22,620 nt of DNA. Source: Patulibacter sp052039575. GTDB taxonomy: Bacteria; Actinomycetota; Thermoleophilia; Solirubrobacterales; Solirubrobacteraceae. Below the pieces are notes generated by a model. It had not been told where the DNA came from and ran no database searches. It was given only the letters and a program-made list of their open reading frames with translations. The stretch is from assembly GCA_052039575.1 (NCBI GenBank), contig JBQGEK010000088.1, forward strand, positions 1 to 22,620, read 5' to 3'. Positions 14,281-21,868 of this stretch are shown here, in pieces. Made by a program: the position numbers and the translations under genes. The first letter of the stretch is position 1; each line of letters starts with the position of its first letter.

Positions 14281-15266
14281 GCGATCACTCCGCCGCCCCC
14301 CGGATCACCGTGCTCCGCGCGCTCGGACTCGGCGACCTGCTGACCGCCGTGCCGGCGCTCCGTGCGCTGCGGCGCGCCTACCCGTCGCATCTGATCCACC
14401 TGGCCGCGCCCGCGACCCTCGGGCCGCTGGCCGCGCTCTCCGGTGCCGTCGACGAGACCGTCGACTGCCAGCCGCTGCAGGAGCTGCCCCATCGCCTGCG
14501 CGGTCCGTCGATCGCGGTCAACCTCCACGGGCGCGGGCCGCAGAGCCACGCGCTGCTTCGGCAGATCCGGCCGCGACGGACGTTCGCCTTCCGCGACGGG
14601 CCGTGGGCCCCCGGGCCACCGTGGCGTGTCGACGAGCACGAGGTGATCCGCTGGTGCCGCCTGCTGACCGCCTACGGCCTGGCCGCCGACCCGCACGACC
14701 TGCGGCTGGAGCCGCCGCGCGTACCCTCCGCCCACCCGGCATCCGGGGCGGTGATCGTCCACCCCGGGGCCGGGTCCCCCGCCCGTCGCTGGCCTCCCGA
14801 GCGGTTTGCCGCGGTCGCCCGGACGCTGGCCGCCCGTGGCCGCTGCGTCTTGATCACGGGCACCGCGGACGAGCGGCCGCTCGCTCGGTCGGTGGCGTCC
14901 GCGGCCGGCCTGTCGGACGACCACGTGATCGCCGGCGGCACCGACCTGCTCGAGCTCGCAGCGGTGGTGGCGCACGCGGACGGCCTGGTCTGCGGCGACA
15001 CCGGCGTCGCCCACCTGGCGACCGCGTTCGGTACCCCGTCGGTCGTGCTGTTCGGGCCGCTCCCGCCGTCCCGTTGGGGACCGTTGATCGACACCCACGT
15101 GCCGATTCGCCGCCACGCGACGCTGTGGGCCGGCAGTACCGGCGACCCCCACGGCGACCGCCCGGACCCGGGCCTGCTGCGGATCGATCCCGAGGACGTG
15201 CTGCACGCCCTGGCCGGGGTCGTGCGATCCGGCGCGCGCCGCGAGACCGCCCCCGGTCGTGCATGA
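14277..15266 (+). CDS. Glycosyltransferase family 9 (heptosyltransferase-like), second copy
   Basis: A 329-residue GT9 protein. LRALGLGDLLTAVPALRALR (13-32) is the typical N-terminus, VHPGAGSPARRWP (161-173) the inter-domain phosphate site, and CGDTGVAHLATAFGTPSVVL (239-258) the donor site. It lacks the cysteine-rich tail of the first copy and is clearly divergent from it, so the two probably add different residues or use different acceptors. It is the last of the seven overlapping genes, and its ATG overlaps the SDR stop by 4 bases. A donor other than ADP-heptose cannot be excluded. Confidence 0.9.
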   Translation: MSDHSAAPRITVLRALGLGDLLTAVPALRALRRAYPSHLIHLAAPATLGPLAALSGAVDETVDCQPLQELPHRLRGPSIAVNLHGRGPQSHALLRQIRPRRTFAFRDGPWAPGPPWRVDEHEVIRWCRLLTAYGLAADPHDLRLEPPRVPSAHPASGAVIVHPGAGSPARRWPPERFAAVARTLAARGRCVLITGTADERPLARSVASAAGLSDDHVIAGGTDLLELAAVVAHADGLVCGDTGVAHLATAFGTPSVVLFGPLPPSRWGPLIDTHVPIRRHATLWAGSTGDPHGDRPDPGLLRIDPEDVLHALAGVVRSGARRETAPGRA

Positions 15267-15270
15267 CGCC

Positions 15271-15295
15271 GTTTCGTCACCGCAACCCCGGGTAG
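15271..15295 (+). promoter_or_regulatory. SigB-type promoter of the flavodoxin-fold gene
   Basis: GTTTCG (15271-15276), 13 bases and GGGTAG (15290-15295) match GTTT-N13-GGGTA and end 9 bases before the ATG at 15305, which predicts a near-leaderless transcript separate from the heptose operon. Confidence 0.6.
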
Positions 15296-15304
15296 CGGTC
15301 CATC

Positions 15305-15919
15305 ATGCGCGCGCTCTGCCTGAACTGCACCCTGAAGCGCTCCCCCGATCCGTCGAACACCGAGGACCTTGCCCGCGTGGTGCTCGATGCGCTGGAGGAC
15401 GACGGCTGGGAGACCGAGACGATCCGCGTCGTCGACCACGTGGTCGAGCCCGGGGTCGTCTCCGAGGCGGTGACCCCGCAGGACGAGTGGCCGGCGTTGC
15501 GCGAGCGGATCGTCGCCGCCGAGGTGCTGATCGTCGCGACGCCGACCTGGCTCGGCCAGCCGTCGAGCGTGGCCAAGCGCGTGCTCGAGCGGATGGACGC
15601 GATGCTCGGCGAGACCGCCGAGGACGGCAAGACCCCGATCGGCTACAACCGCGTCGCCGGCGTGGTGGTCACCGGGAACGAGGACGGCGCCCACCACTGC
15701 ATCGCCGAGATCATGGGCCCGCTCAACGACATCGGCTACGCGGCGCCCGGTCAGAACTGGACCTACTGGAACAAGGGGCCGGGACCGGGTGACCAGGAGT
15801 GGCTCAGCACCGACGAACGCGAATGGTCGATCAGCACCGGGAAGGCCGCGGCGTCGAACATCGCCGCGCTCGCCCGTGCGCTGCAGGCCTCGCCGATCCC
15901 GCCCCCGCCCGGGTCCTGA
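15305..15919 (+). CDS. Flavodoxin-fold NAD(P)H-dependent FMN reductase family protein
   Basis: A 204-residue protein of the NADPH-dependent FMN reductase/flavodoxin superfamily. The N-terminal strand and loop LCLNCTLKRSPDPSNTEDLA (4-23) correspond to the FMN-phosphate loop, and ATPTWLGQPSSVAKRVLERM (78-97) is the second flavin contact with the helix of the dimer interface. VTGNEDGAHH (122-131) is the third loop. Such proteins reduce quinones, nitro groups or flavin. The substrate cannot be told. It has its own SigB-type promoter, and a role in oxidative stress is plausible. No ribosome binding site is seen, as expected for a leaderless message. It converges on the next glycosyltransferase with 30 bases between the stops. 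Confidence 0.88.
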   Translation: MRALCLNCTLKRSPDPSNTEDLARVVLDALEDDGWETETIRVVDHVVEPGVVSEAVTPQDEWPALRERIVAAEVLIVATPTWLGQPSSVAKRVLERMDAMLGETAEDGKTPIGYNRVAGVVVTGNEDGAHHCIAEIMGPLNDIGYAAPGQNWTYWNKGPGPGDQEWLSTDEREWSISTGKAAASNIAALARALQASPIPPPPGS

Positions 15920-15949
15920 GCTCCGCGTAGGACGCCCGGAGGGCTCGGC

Positions 15950-16879
15950 TCAGACCGTCGACCGCAGCAGCGTCTCCCAGTCCGCCAGGAACCGCGCGAG
16001 GCCGAATCGCTGCAGCGCGTGCCGACGCGCCGCAGCACCCTGCTCGCGTGCACGGTCGCGGTCACGCAACAGCTCGTCGGCCGCTCGCTCGATCCGGTCG
16101 ACCCGATTGCTGACCAGCGCGACGTCGGGCGGGATGACCTCTGGCGCTTCGGTGGTGGCCAGCGCGATCACCGGCATCCCCAGCTGCATCGCCTCGATCA
16201 GCGACAGACCCAGCGACGTCCAGCGGTTGAGGTGCAGGTAGAGCCGCCGACGGGCCAACGCCTCGAGCAGCTCGTCGTGCGGCAGGTCTCCCTGGCCTCC
16301 GAGGGCCTCGCTGTCGATCCCGAAGAGATCGATCGGCAGCCGCCGACCGAGGTCGTGGATCAGGTCGGTCCCGGTCACACGACCGCGGCGACGGGCCTCG
16401 TTGGCGACGACCCCGACTCGCGCGAGCTCGCCGCCGTAGCGCGGACCGGGATCGGGGATGCCGTGCTCGATCACGGTGGTCTGCGCCGACCCGCAGTCCC
16501 ACATCAGCCGGTTGAAGTGCGTGACGTGCACGATCGGCACGCCCCAGTCGCGGGCCGGATGCCGCATCGCGTCGATCGCTCCCTGCGGCGCGTTGTGCTC
16601 GACGTAGACCGCAGGAAGGTCGCGCCCGGGTCGACGACCGCCGAGCCACGACGCCGCCAGTTCGAGCTCGTGCGGCCGCTGCAGCACCACGACGTCGGGC
16701 GGCTGCTCGGCCAGTTCCCACGGCGTGCGCTCGACCACGCGCTCCGGCCAACGGTAGGTCCGAGCCCGTCCCCGCCCGTCGGCCCCGCGGCCGGGAATCA
16801 CCGGCACCACGTACTGGTGCGGACCGTTGACGAAGCTCGTCGTCCACGCGCCGTGAACGTGCCAGATCAAGACCCTCAC
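15950..16879 (-). CDS. Glycosyltransferase (GT-B, GT4-like), actinobacterial type
   Basis: A 309-residue GT-B glycosyltransferase of a type I recognise from Streptomyces and related actinobacteria near heptose-pathway genes. The N-terminus VLIWHVHGAWTTSFVNG (3-19) is characteristic. VYVEHNAPQG (91-100), HVTHFNRLMWDCG (118-130) and VIEHGIPDPGPR (136-147) mark the nucleotide-sugar cleft, and RWTSLGLSLIEAMQLGMPVI (219-238) is the C-terminal donor-site segment. Donor and acceptor are unknown. The GTG start has GGAGGAGG a few bases upstream. It has its own SigB-type promoter that reads away from the aldehyde dehydrogenase gene and faces the heptose operon, so it probably works with that operon though transcribed separately. 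Confidence 0.87.
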   Translation of the reverse strand: MRVLIWHVHGAWTTSFVNGPHQYVVPVIPGRGADGRGRARTYRWPERVVERTPWELAEQPPDVVVLQRPHELELAASWLGGRRPGRDLPAVYVEHNAPQGAIDAMRHPARDWGVPIVHVTHFNRLMWDCGSAQTTVIEHGIPDPGPRYGGELARVGVVANEARRRGRVTGTDLIHDLGRRLPIDLFGIDSEALGGQGDLPHDELLEALARRRLYLHLNRWTSLGLSLIEAMQLGMPVIALATTEAPEVIPPDVALVSNRVDRIERAADELLRDRDRAREQGAAARRHALQRFGLARFLADWETLLRSTV

Positions 16880-16966
16880 CGGCGCTCGACCTCCTCCCAG
16901 ACCCGAAGCCTCCAAACGGCGTACGCTCGGCGGGTGACCTCGGGGCACCGAGACCACCGCCGCAGG

Positions 16967-16992
16967 GTACCCGCGATCGTCGATACCAAAAC
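16967..16992 (-). promoter_or_regulatory. SigB-type promoter of the leftward glycosyltransferase, with overlapping dyad
   Basis: The minus strand reads GTTTTG (16992-16987), 14 bases, then GGGTAC (16972-16967), a good GTTT-N14-GGGTA match. A near-perfect dyad with 10-base arms (16973-16982 and 17000-17009, core ATCGTCG/CGACGAT) covers the spacer and flanks the -35, a natural place for a repressor. The leader would be about 80 bases long. Confidence 0.6.
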
Positions 16993-17022
16993 GTGGATTC
17001 GACGATTGCGACGCCGTCTGCG

Positions 17023-17028
17023 GGGTAC
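17023..17028 (+). promoter_or_regulatory. Weak candidate -10 for the aldehyde dehydrogenase gene
   Basis: GGGTAC lies 31 bases before the ATG at 17060. The sequence 13 bases upstream of it, GATTGC, does not match GTTT, so this rests on the -10 alone. Confidence 0.25.
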
Positions 17029-17059
17029 GTGCCTGTATGCACCCCTCCCGAAGGCCACC

Positions 17060-18517
17060 ATGCCCCCTGCTTCCGCGTCCCCCGTTCCTCCGCGGTTCGT
17101 ACCGGACGCCGCTCCGAACCCGGACACCTCGGCGCCTCCTCGTGCAACGCCCGACCGCCGAACCTTCGTGATCTGCGACCCGGCGACCGACGAGCAGCTG
17201 GGCAGCATCTCCGCTGCCGACGAGGGCGAGTGCCGCGACGCGGTGGCGCGCGCGCTCGCGGCCGGACCCGGCTGGGCGCGTACCTCGTCCAACGATCGCG
17301 CCACGGTGCTCCGCCGCTGGGCGGCGTCGCTGCGGGAGGACACCGGCGATCTCGCGCTGCTGCTGAGCCGTGAGACCGGTGCCCTGCTGAGTGACGCGCA
17401 CGCGCAGGTCGAAGCCGGGGCCGAGGCGATAGAGCGCTACGCGGTGCTCGGCCCGCTCCACCGGGGTCGACGTTCGGTCGGCAACGCCGACGACGGCGAG
17501 GCGATCGAACGCGTCCCGCGCGGAGTCGTCGCCGTCCTGTTGCCGTGGCGCGATCCGGTCGCGCTCGCGTGCGCGCAGGTCGCGGCCTGCCTGGTGACCG
17601 GCAACACCGTCGTGGTCAAGCCGTCCGGGCGGGCACCGTTCGCCGTCGAGCGCGCCGTCCAACGACTCGAGGCGCCGCCGAACGTCGTCTGCCTCGTTCA
17701 CGGCGGAGCCGAGACCGGGGCCTGCCTGACGTCCGACCTGGACGTCGGCATGGTGCTCCACACCGGTTCGGTGGAGACCGGCAGGTCCGTCGCTTCGGCG
17801 TGCGCCACGCGGCTCAGCGCGGCGATCATCGAGCGCGGCGGCAAGGGAGCCGTCGTCGTCGACCGCGACGTCGACCCCGAGGCGGCCGCCGCCTACGCCG
17901 CGACTGCGGCGTTCTCGCACGCCGGTCAGCTGTGCGGGTCGGTCGATCGCCTGCTCGTGCACCGCGCGAACTTCGACCGGTTCGGCGCCGCCCTGGTCAC
18001 GCGGATCGAACGGTTGCGAATGGGTCGCGGCACCGAGCCGACCACCACGCTGGCCCCGCTGATCGATGCTCGGCAGCGGGCGACCGTCCACGGACAGGTC
18101 ACGGCTGCGGTCGCGGAGGGCGCGTACCTGATGACGGGCGGGCAGCTGCCACACGGTCCCGGGTGCTTCTATCCGCCGACCCTGCTCCACCGCGTCCGGC
18201 CGACGATGGCGATCTGGTCGCAGAAGACCTTCGGCCCGGTCGCCGCGATGATGCCGTTCGACGAGTTCGACGACGCTCTCGCGATGGCGTCCGAGTCGGC
18301 GCTGCGTGGAGCGGTCACCGTGCTCTCGACTGACCGTGCCAACAGCGACCGGTCCGCCCACGAGCTCGACGTCGGCGCGATCGACCCGGATCCGTTCGCC
18401 GGCGGCGCGTCCGGGATCGCGACCGAACGACTGCGACGGCCCGGCACCGGGCTGGGGTACGGATCCGAGCTGCTCGACGAGCTGACCCGCTGGCGCGTCG
18501 TCCGGCGCCCGGGCTAG
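17060..18517 (+). CDS. Aldehyde dehydrogenase family protein with altered conserved residues
   Basis: A 485-residue aldehyde dehydrogenase-fold protein. The catalytic pair is present: Glu259 in ERGGKG (258-263) and Cys292 in AGQLCGSVDR (288-297). HTGSVETG (234-241) and VVKPSG (185-190) are the cofactor segments. Three usually conserved positions differ. The oxyanion-hole Asn of PWNxP is Arg (PWRDP, 162-166), the ribose-binding Glu of KPSE is Gly190, and the Glu of EExFGPV is replaced in QKTFGPV (388-394). It may therefore use another substrate or cofactor, or be catalytically weak. The N-terminal 30 residues are Pro/Ala-rich. Substrate unknown; it diverges from a glycosyltransferase. The start is the ATG nearest the fold, and a later start is possible. 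Confidence 0.87.
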   Translation: MPPASASPVPPRFVPDAAPNPDTSAPPRATPDRRTFVICDPATDEQLGSISAADEGECRDAVARALAAGPGWARTSSNDRATVLRRWAASLREDTGDLALLLSRETGALLSDAHAQVEAGAEAIERYAVLGPLHRGRRSVGNADDGEAIERVPRGVVAVLLPWRDPVALACAQVAACLVTGNTVVVKPSGRAPFAVERAVQRLEAPPNVVCLVHGGAETGACLTSDLDVGMVLHTGSVETGRSVASACATRLSAAIIERGGKGAVVVDRDVDPEAAAAYAATAAFSHAGQLCGSVDRLLVHRANFDRFGAALVTRIERLRMGRGTEPTTTLAPLIDARQRATVHGQVTAAVAEGAYLMTGGQLPHGPGCFYPPTLLHRVRPTMAIWSQKTFGPVAAMMPFDEFDDALAMASESALRGAVTVLSTDRANSDRSAHELDVGAIDPDPFAGGASGIATERLRRPGTGLGYGSELLDELTRWRVVRRPG

Positions 18518-18534
18518 TCCCCGAGCGAGCGCCG

Positions 18535-18548
18535 CCGGCCGTGGCCGG
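18535..18548 (+). terminator. Possible terminator after the aldehyde dehydrogenase gene
   Basis: CCGGCC-GT-GGCCGG is a perfect 6-base-arm hairpin followed by TGTTT, 17 bases after the stop codon. The two-base loop would open in RNA. The T-tract is short and merges with the -35 of the catalase promoter. Confidence 0.4.
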
Positions 18549-18549
18549 T

Positions 18550-18574
18550 GTTTGGCCCCTGGAGCCGGGGGCAC
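18550..18574 (+). promoter_or_regulatory. Candidate SigB-type promoter of Mn catalase
   Basis: GTTTGG (18550-18555), 13 bases and GGGCAC (18569-18574) match the pattern with one substitution in the -10. The leader of about 33 bases carries an AGGAG ribosome binding site. Stress-sigma control of a catalase would be unsurprising. Confidence 0.45.
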
Positions 18575-18613
18575 GAGTGGAGGTACCCCTCCCCCGAGAG
18601 ACAGGAGCACCGC

Positions 18614-19528
18614 ATGACGATCCTGAGGTTCGACCGATGGGTTGCTGAGCTGCCGCCGCCGTCCGAGCCCGATCCGGCCGGGGCGAAGGTCGTCCAGGAG
18701 CTGATGGGCGGGAAGTTCGGCGAGATGTCGACCTTCCTCAACTACACCTTCCAGTCGTTCAACTTCCGCGAGCGGAAGAAGGCGCGGCCGTTCTTCGACC
18801 TGATCTCGAACATCGCCGCCGAGGAGTTCGGTCACATCGAGTTCGTGGCCGCGGCGATCAACTCGATGCTGACCGACGACCGGAGCATCGAAGACGAGCT
18901 GAGCATGTCGTCGTCGCCCTTGCGCGACCTGCCCCCGCTGCCCGGCAACGCCCACCACTACGTCAACGGCGGCAAGGGCGCGCTGCCCCAGGACTCGCGC
19001 GGGATGCCCTGGACCGGCGACAACGTCTTCTCGTCCGGCGACCTGCTGTCGGATCTGACGCACAACTACTTCCTCGAGACCGGCGCCCGCTCGGGCAAGC
19101 TGCGGGTCTACGAGGCGGTGACCCACCCCGCTGCGCGTGCCCTCACCGGGTACCTGCTGGTCCGGGGTGGCGTGCACCAGGTCGCCTACGCGCGGGCCGT
19201 CGAGAACCTGACCGGCGCTGATCTGACCAAGCTGTTCCCGGGACCGCGCGTGCCGTCGCATGCGATCAAGGAGTCGCAGCCGTACATCGAGCGCGGCGAT
19301 CACCGGCGGCTCTACCGGTTCTCGCCGAACGACTACCGTGAGCTCGCGGCGGTCTTCAACGGCAACCACCCGGAGACGGGCGAGCCGCTCGAGATCGTCG
19401 ACGAGGACCCGGACAAGCGTCCCGAGCCGATCGACCTGCCGGCGCAGACCGACGTCTTCGCCCCGGGCTACTCGGTCGAGGAGATCTCCGAGATCGCGGA
19501 CAAGCTGCGCAAGCAGGCGGGCCTCTAG
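18614..19528 (+). CDS. Manganese catalase family protein
   Basis: A 304-residue dimanganese catalase, which disproportionates hydrogen peroxide to water and oxygen in the cytoplasm without haem. All five expected metal ligands are visible: Glu37 in GKFGEMSTFLNY, Glu70 and His74 in AAEEFGH, Glu155 in NYFLETGARSGKLRVYE, and His188 in GGVHQVAYARA. Length and order fit the family, with an extended C-terminal tail (about 250-304) that usually wraps the neighbouring subunit. The ATG is preceded by AGGAG at 6 bases. It is a single-gene unit with a possible stress-type promoter and lies next to the NHEJ genes, so a peroxide and desiccation survival role is a reasonable inference. Confidence 0.93.
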   Translation: MTILRFDRWVAELPPPSEPDPAGAKVVQELMGGKFGEMSTFLNYTFQSFNFRERKKARPFFDLISNIAAEEFGHIEFVAAAINSMLTDDRSIEDELSMSSSPLRDLPPLPGNAHHYVNGGKGALPQDSRGMPWTGDNVFSSGDLLSDLTHNYFLETGARSGKLRVYEAVTHPAARALTGYLLVRGGVHQVAYARAVENLTGADLTKLFPGPRVPSHAIKESQPYIERGDHRRLYRFSPNDYRELAAVFNGNHPETGEPLEIVDEDPDKRPEPIDLPAQTDVFAPGYSVEEISEIADKLRKQAGL

Positions 19529-19578
19529 CCCACTCGGGGCCGCCGCCGGAGCGGGGCACGCGATTCCCCCCGCTGCGG

Positions 19579-19584
19579 TACGAT
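19579..19584 (+). promoter_or_regulatory. Possible -10 box of the tRNA-Pro gene
   Basis: TACGAT (TANNNT) lies 10 bases before the tRNA 5' end. No clear -35 is visible. Confidence 0.4.
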
Positions 19585-19594
19585 CCAGCGGCTT

Positions 19595-19668
19595 CGGGGA
19601 GTGGCGCAGTCTGGTAGCGCACCCGGCTGGGGGCCGGGCGGTCGCAGGTTCAAATCCTGTCTCCCCGA
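19595..19668 (+). tRNA. tRNA-Pro (anticodon GGG)
   Basis: A 74-base cloverleaf: acceptor CGGGGAG/CTCCCCG, anticodon stem CCCGG/CCGGG with loop CTGGGGG giving GGG, and T loop TTCAAAT with stem GCAGG/CCTGT. Discriminator A, CCA not encoded. The C at position 1 is characteristic of tRNA-Pro. A terminator hairpin follows. Confidence 0.95.
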
Positions 19669-19689
19669 CTTCGAAGCACCGAAGACGAA

Positions 19690-19710
19690 CGGCCCGCCTC
19701 AGGCGGGCCG
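19690..19710 (+). terminator. Terminator after tRNA-Pro
   Basis: CGGCCCGCCT (19690-19699) and AGGCGGGCCG (19701-19710) are perfect 10-base arms around one base, followed by TTTGCGTT. Confidence 0.75.
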
Positions 19711-19747
19711 TTTGCGTTGTCGGCGCCGGTGCCGACGTCCTCGGAAC

Positions 19748-19753
19748 GGGTAC
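19748..19753 (+). promoter_or_regulatory. Candidate -10 box of ligD, near-leaderless
   Basis: GGGTAC followed by 9 bases and the GTG at 19763, the same geometry as before four other genes here. The -35 position (GTGCCG, spacer 13) is a poor match. It supports the choice of GTG as start. Confidence 0.4.
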
Positions 19754-19762
19754 CAGCCGAGC

Positions 19763-21811
19763 GTGTCGTCGCCCGACGCCCCACCGCGCATCCCGCCGAT
19801 GCTCGCCCGTGCCGGGTCGATGCCGACCGATCAGGACGACTGGTCGTTCGAGGTCAAGTGGGACGGGGTGCGGGCGAGCGTGCGATCGTCGCCCGAGCGG
19901 TTCGAGCTGCGCAGCCGGGCGGACAACGTGATCACCGCAGGCTACCCCGAGCTGGCCGGACTGCAGGACGCGCTGGGCGAGCACCGCGCGGTGCTCGACG
20001 GCGAGATCATCGCCTTCGACCAGGACGGCCGGCCGAGCTTCCAGGCGCTGCAGGAGCGGATGCACGTGCGCGGGCCCGAGCTGCGCGGGTTGGTCGAGCG
20101 CCGCCCGGTGACGCTGATGCTGTTCGACCTGCCCTGGCTCGACGGCGAGTCGCTGGTCGACCGCCCGTACGACGAGCGGCGGGCCGCGCTCGAAGCACTC
20201 GGTCTCGACGGTCCCCACTGGCAGACCCCGGCGGCGCACCCCGGTCGCGGCGACGCGCTGTTCGCCGCCACCGCCGAGCAGCAGCTCGAGGGCATCATCG
20301 CCAAGCGCCGCGACAGCCACTACGTCCCCGGCGGACGCAGCGACGCCTGGCTCAAGGTCAAGCACCAACGACGGCAGGAATTCGTGGTCGGCGGCTGGTG
20401 GCCGGGCAAGGGCGGCCGCCAGGGCACGCTCGGGTCACTGCAGATCGGCGTCCACGACGGCGACGGCCGGCTGCGCTACGCCGGCGGGGTCGGCACCGGG
20501 TTCGACCGCGACACGCTCGACCGGCTGAACGCGCAGCTGACCGAGATCGAGCAGCCCGCGTCGCCGTTCGAGGGTCGCCAGCCCCAACGCGGCACCCGCT
20601 TCGTCGACCCCACGATCGTCGTCGAGGTCCGGTTCACCGGATGGACCGACGAGGGCTCGGTCCGACAGGCGGCCTACCTGGGCGTCCGCGACGACAAGGA
20701 CCCGGCAGACGTCGTACGCGAGGACGCGCCGGCGGTGACGGTGAACGAGGCGTCGGTCGACGAGCACCGAAACGCCGAAGCGCCCGATCGCCACGTCGCA
20801 GAGGGTGGCACAGGCCCGTCCGCGATCGATCGCACCGCGCCGGCGACGGACGGCCTCGCCTCCCGCATCCCCGCCCGCGGCGAGGTGGTGCTCGACGTCG
20901 ACGACCACCCGGTGAAGCTCACCAACCTCGACAAGCGGTACTACCCGAGCGGGTGGACCAAGGCCGACGTGCTGCGCTACTACGCGCGGATCGCGCCGGC
21001 GATCCTGCCGCACCTGCGCGACCGGCCGGTGACCCTCATGCGGTACCCCGACGGCGCCGAGGGACCGTCGTTCTTCAACAAGCACGCGCCCAAGCACCGC
21101 CCGGAGTGGGTGGACACCGCCCGCGTTCGTCACGGCGAGGACCCGGACAAGGACCACGTCGAGTTCGTACTGATCCAGGATCGGGCCACGCTGCTCTGGG
21201 CGGCGCAGCTGGCCGCGATCGAGCTGCACCCGTCGCTCTCCCGGGTCGACGCCGACCGCGAGTCGGGCGCCGGAGGCCCGGCGGCCCTGGTCTTCGATCT
21301 CGACCCCGGTCCGGGCACGACGATCGTGGATTGCTGCTGGGTCGCGACCGAGGTCCGGGCCCTGCTCGCCGAGCTCGGCGTCGAGCTGCTCGCCAAGACG
21401 TCCGGGTCGAAGGGCCTGCAGCTCTACGCCGGGCTGTCCGCGGACGTCGGCTACGAGCGGTCCAAGCCGTTCGCGCACGCCGTGGCGGCGCTGCTCGAGG
21501 AGCGCTACCCGGAGCGGGTCGTGTCGCGGATGAGGAAGTCGCTGCGCGACGGCAAGGTGCTGATCGACTGGAGCCAGAACTCGGCCCACAAGACCACCGT
21601 CTGCGCCTACTCGCTGCGGGCGCGGGACCGTCCGACGGTCTCGACGCCGGTGACCTGGGACGAGGTCGAGCGGTGCCGGGCATCCGAGGATCCGGACCAG
21701 CTGGTCTTCACCGCCGAAGCCGTGCTCGCCCGCGTCGACCGCGACGGCGACCACTTCGCCCCGGTACTGGAAGACGCCCAGGATCTGCCCGCGCTGTCGG
21801 TCGACGACTGA
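19763..21811 (+). CDS. ligD: ATP-dependent DNA ligase D (ligase-polymerase, no phosphoesterase domain)
   Basis: A 682-residue two-domain LigD for non-homologous end joining. The N-terminal ATP-dependent ligase has the nucleotidyl-lysine motif EVKWDGVR (30-37, Lys32), LDGEIIAF (78-85), EGIIAKRRDSHYVPG (176-190) and WLKVK (196-200), then an OB fold to about 315. An acidic, low-complexity linker runs from about 318 to 375. The C-terminal primase-like polymerase has FDLDPG (511-516, Asp512 and Asp514), SGSKGLQLY (547-555) and DWSQN (602-606, third Asp). The 3'-phosphoesterase domain of mycobacterial LigD is absent and the order is Lig-Pol. The GTG start is preferred; an ATG 12 codons later is the alternative. 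Ku follows 74 bases downstream and would recruit it to broken ends. Confidence 0.94.
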   Translation: MSSPDAPPRIPPMLARAGSMPTDQDDWSFEVKWDGVRASVRSSPERFELRSRADNVITAGYPELAGLQDALGEHRAVLDGEIIAFDQDGRPSFQALQERMHVRGPELRGLVERRPVTLMLFDLPWLDGESLVDRPYDERRAALEALGLDGPHWQTPAAHPGRGDALFAATAEQQLEGIIAKRRDSHYVPGGRSDAWLKVKHQRRQEFVVGGWWPGKGGRQGTLGSLQIGVHDGDGRLRYAGGVGTGFDRDTLDRLNAQLTEIEQPASPFEGRQPQRGTRFVDPTIVVEVRFTGWTDEGSVRQAAYLGVRDDKDPADVVREDAPAVTVNEASVDEHRNAEAPDRHVAEGGTGPSAIDRTAPATDGLASRIPARGEVVLDVDDHPVKLTNLDKRYYPSGWTKADVLRYYARIAPAILPHLRDRPVTLMRYPDGAEGPSFFNKHAPKHRPEWVDTARVRHGEDPDKDHVEFVLIQDRATLLWAAQLAAIELHPSLSRVDADRESGAGGPAALVFDLDPGPGTTIVDCCWVATEVRALLAELGVELLAKTSGSKGLQLYAGLSADVGYERSKPFAHAVAALLEERYPERVVSRMRKSLRDGKVLIDWSQNSAHKTTVCAYSLRARDRPTVSTPVTWDEVERCRASEDPDQLVFTAEAVLARVDRDGDHFAPVLEDAQDLPALSVDD

Positions 21812-21868
21812 ATCTCGACCGACGGCGGTGCACGGATCGATGCAGCGCGGAATGGTCCCGCCGCGACG

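Noticed and set aside
11829..15206. A 1,125-codon open frame on the minus strand across the heptose operon
   Set aside because: It is the antisense shadow of gmhA, hldE, SDR and GT9, with low-complexity composition and no recognisable domain.
15950..20368. A very long open frame on the minus strand that extends the leftward glycosyltransferase far upstream
   Set aside because: Upstream of about 16879 it has no family likeness, is Arg/Gly-rich and runs antisense to the aldehyde dehydrogenase, catalase, tRNA-Pro and ligD. High GC removes stops; the true start is the GTG at 16879.
20435..21754. 439-codon minus-strand open frame inside ligD
   Set aside because: Fully antisense to clear ligase and polymerase motifs and without family likeness.
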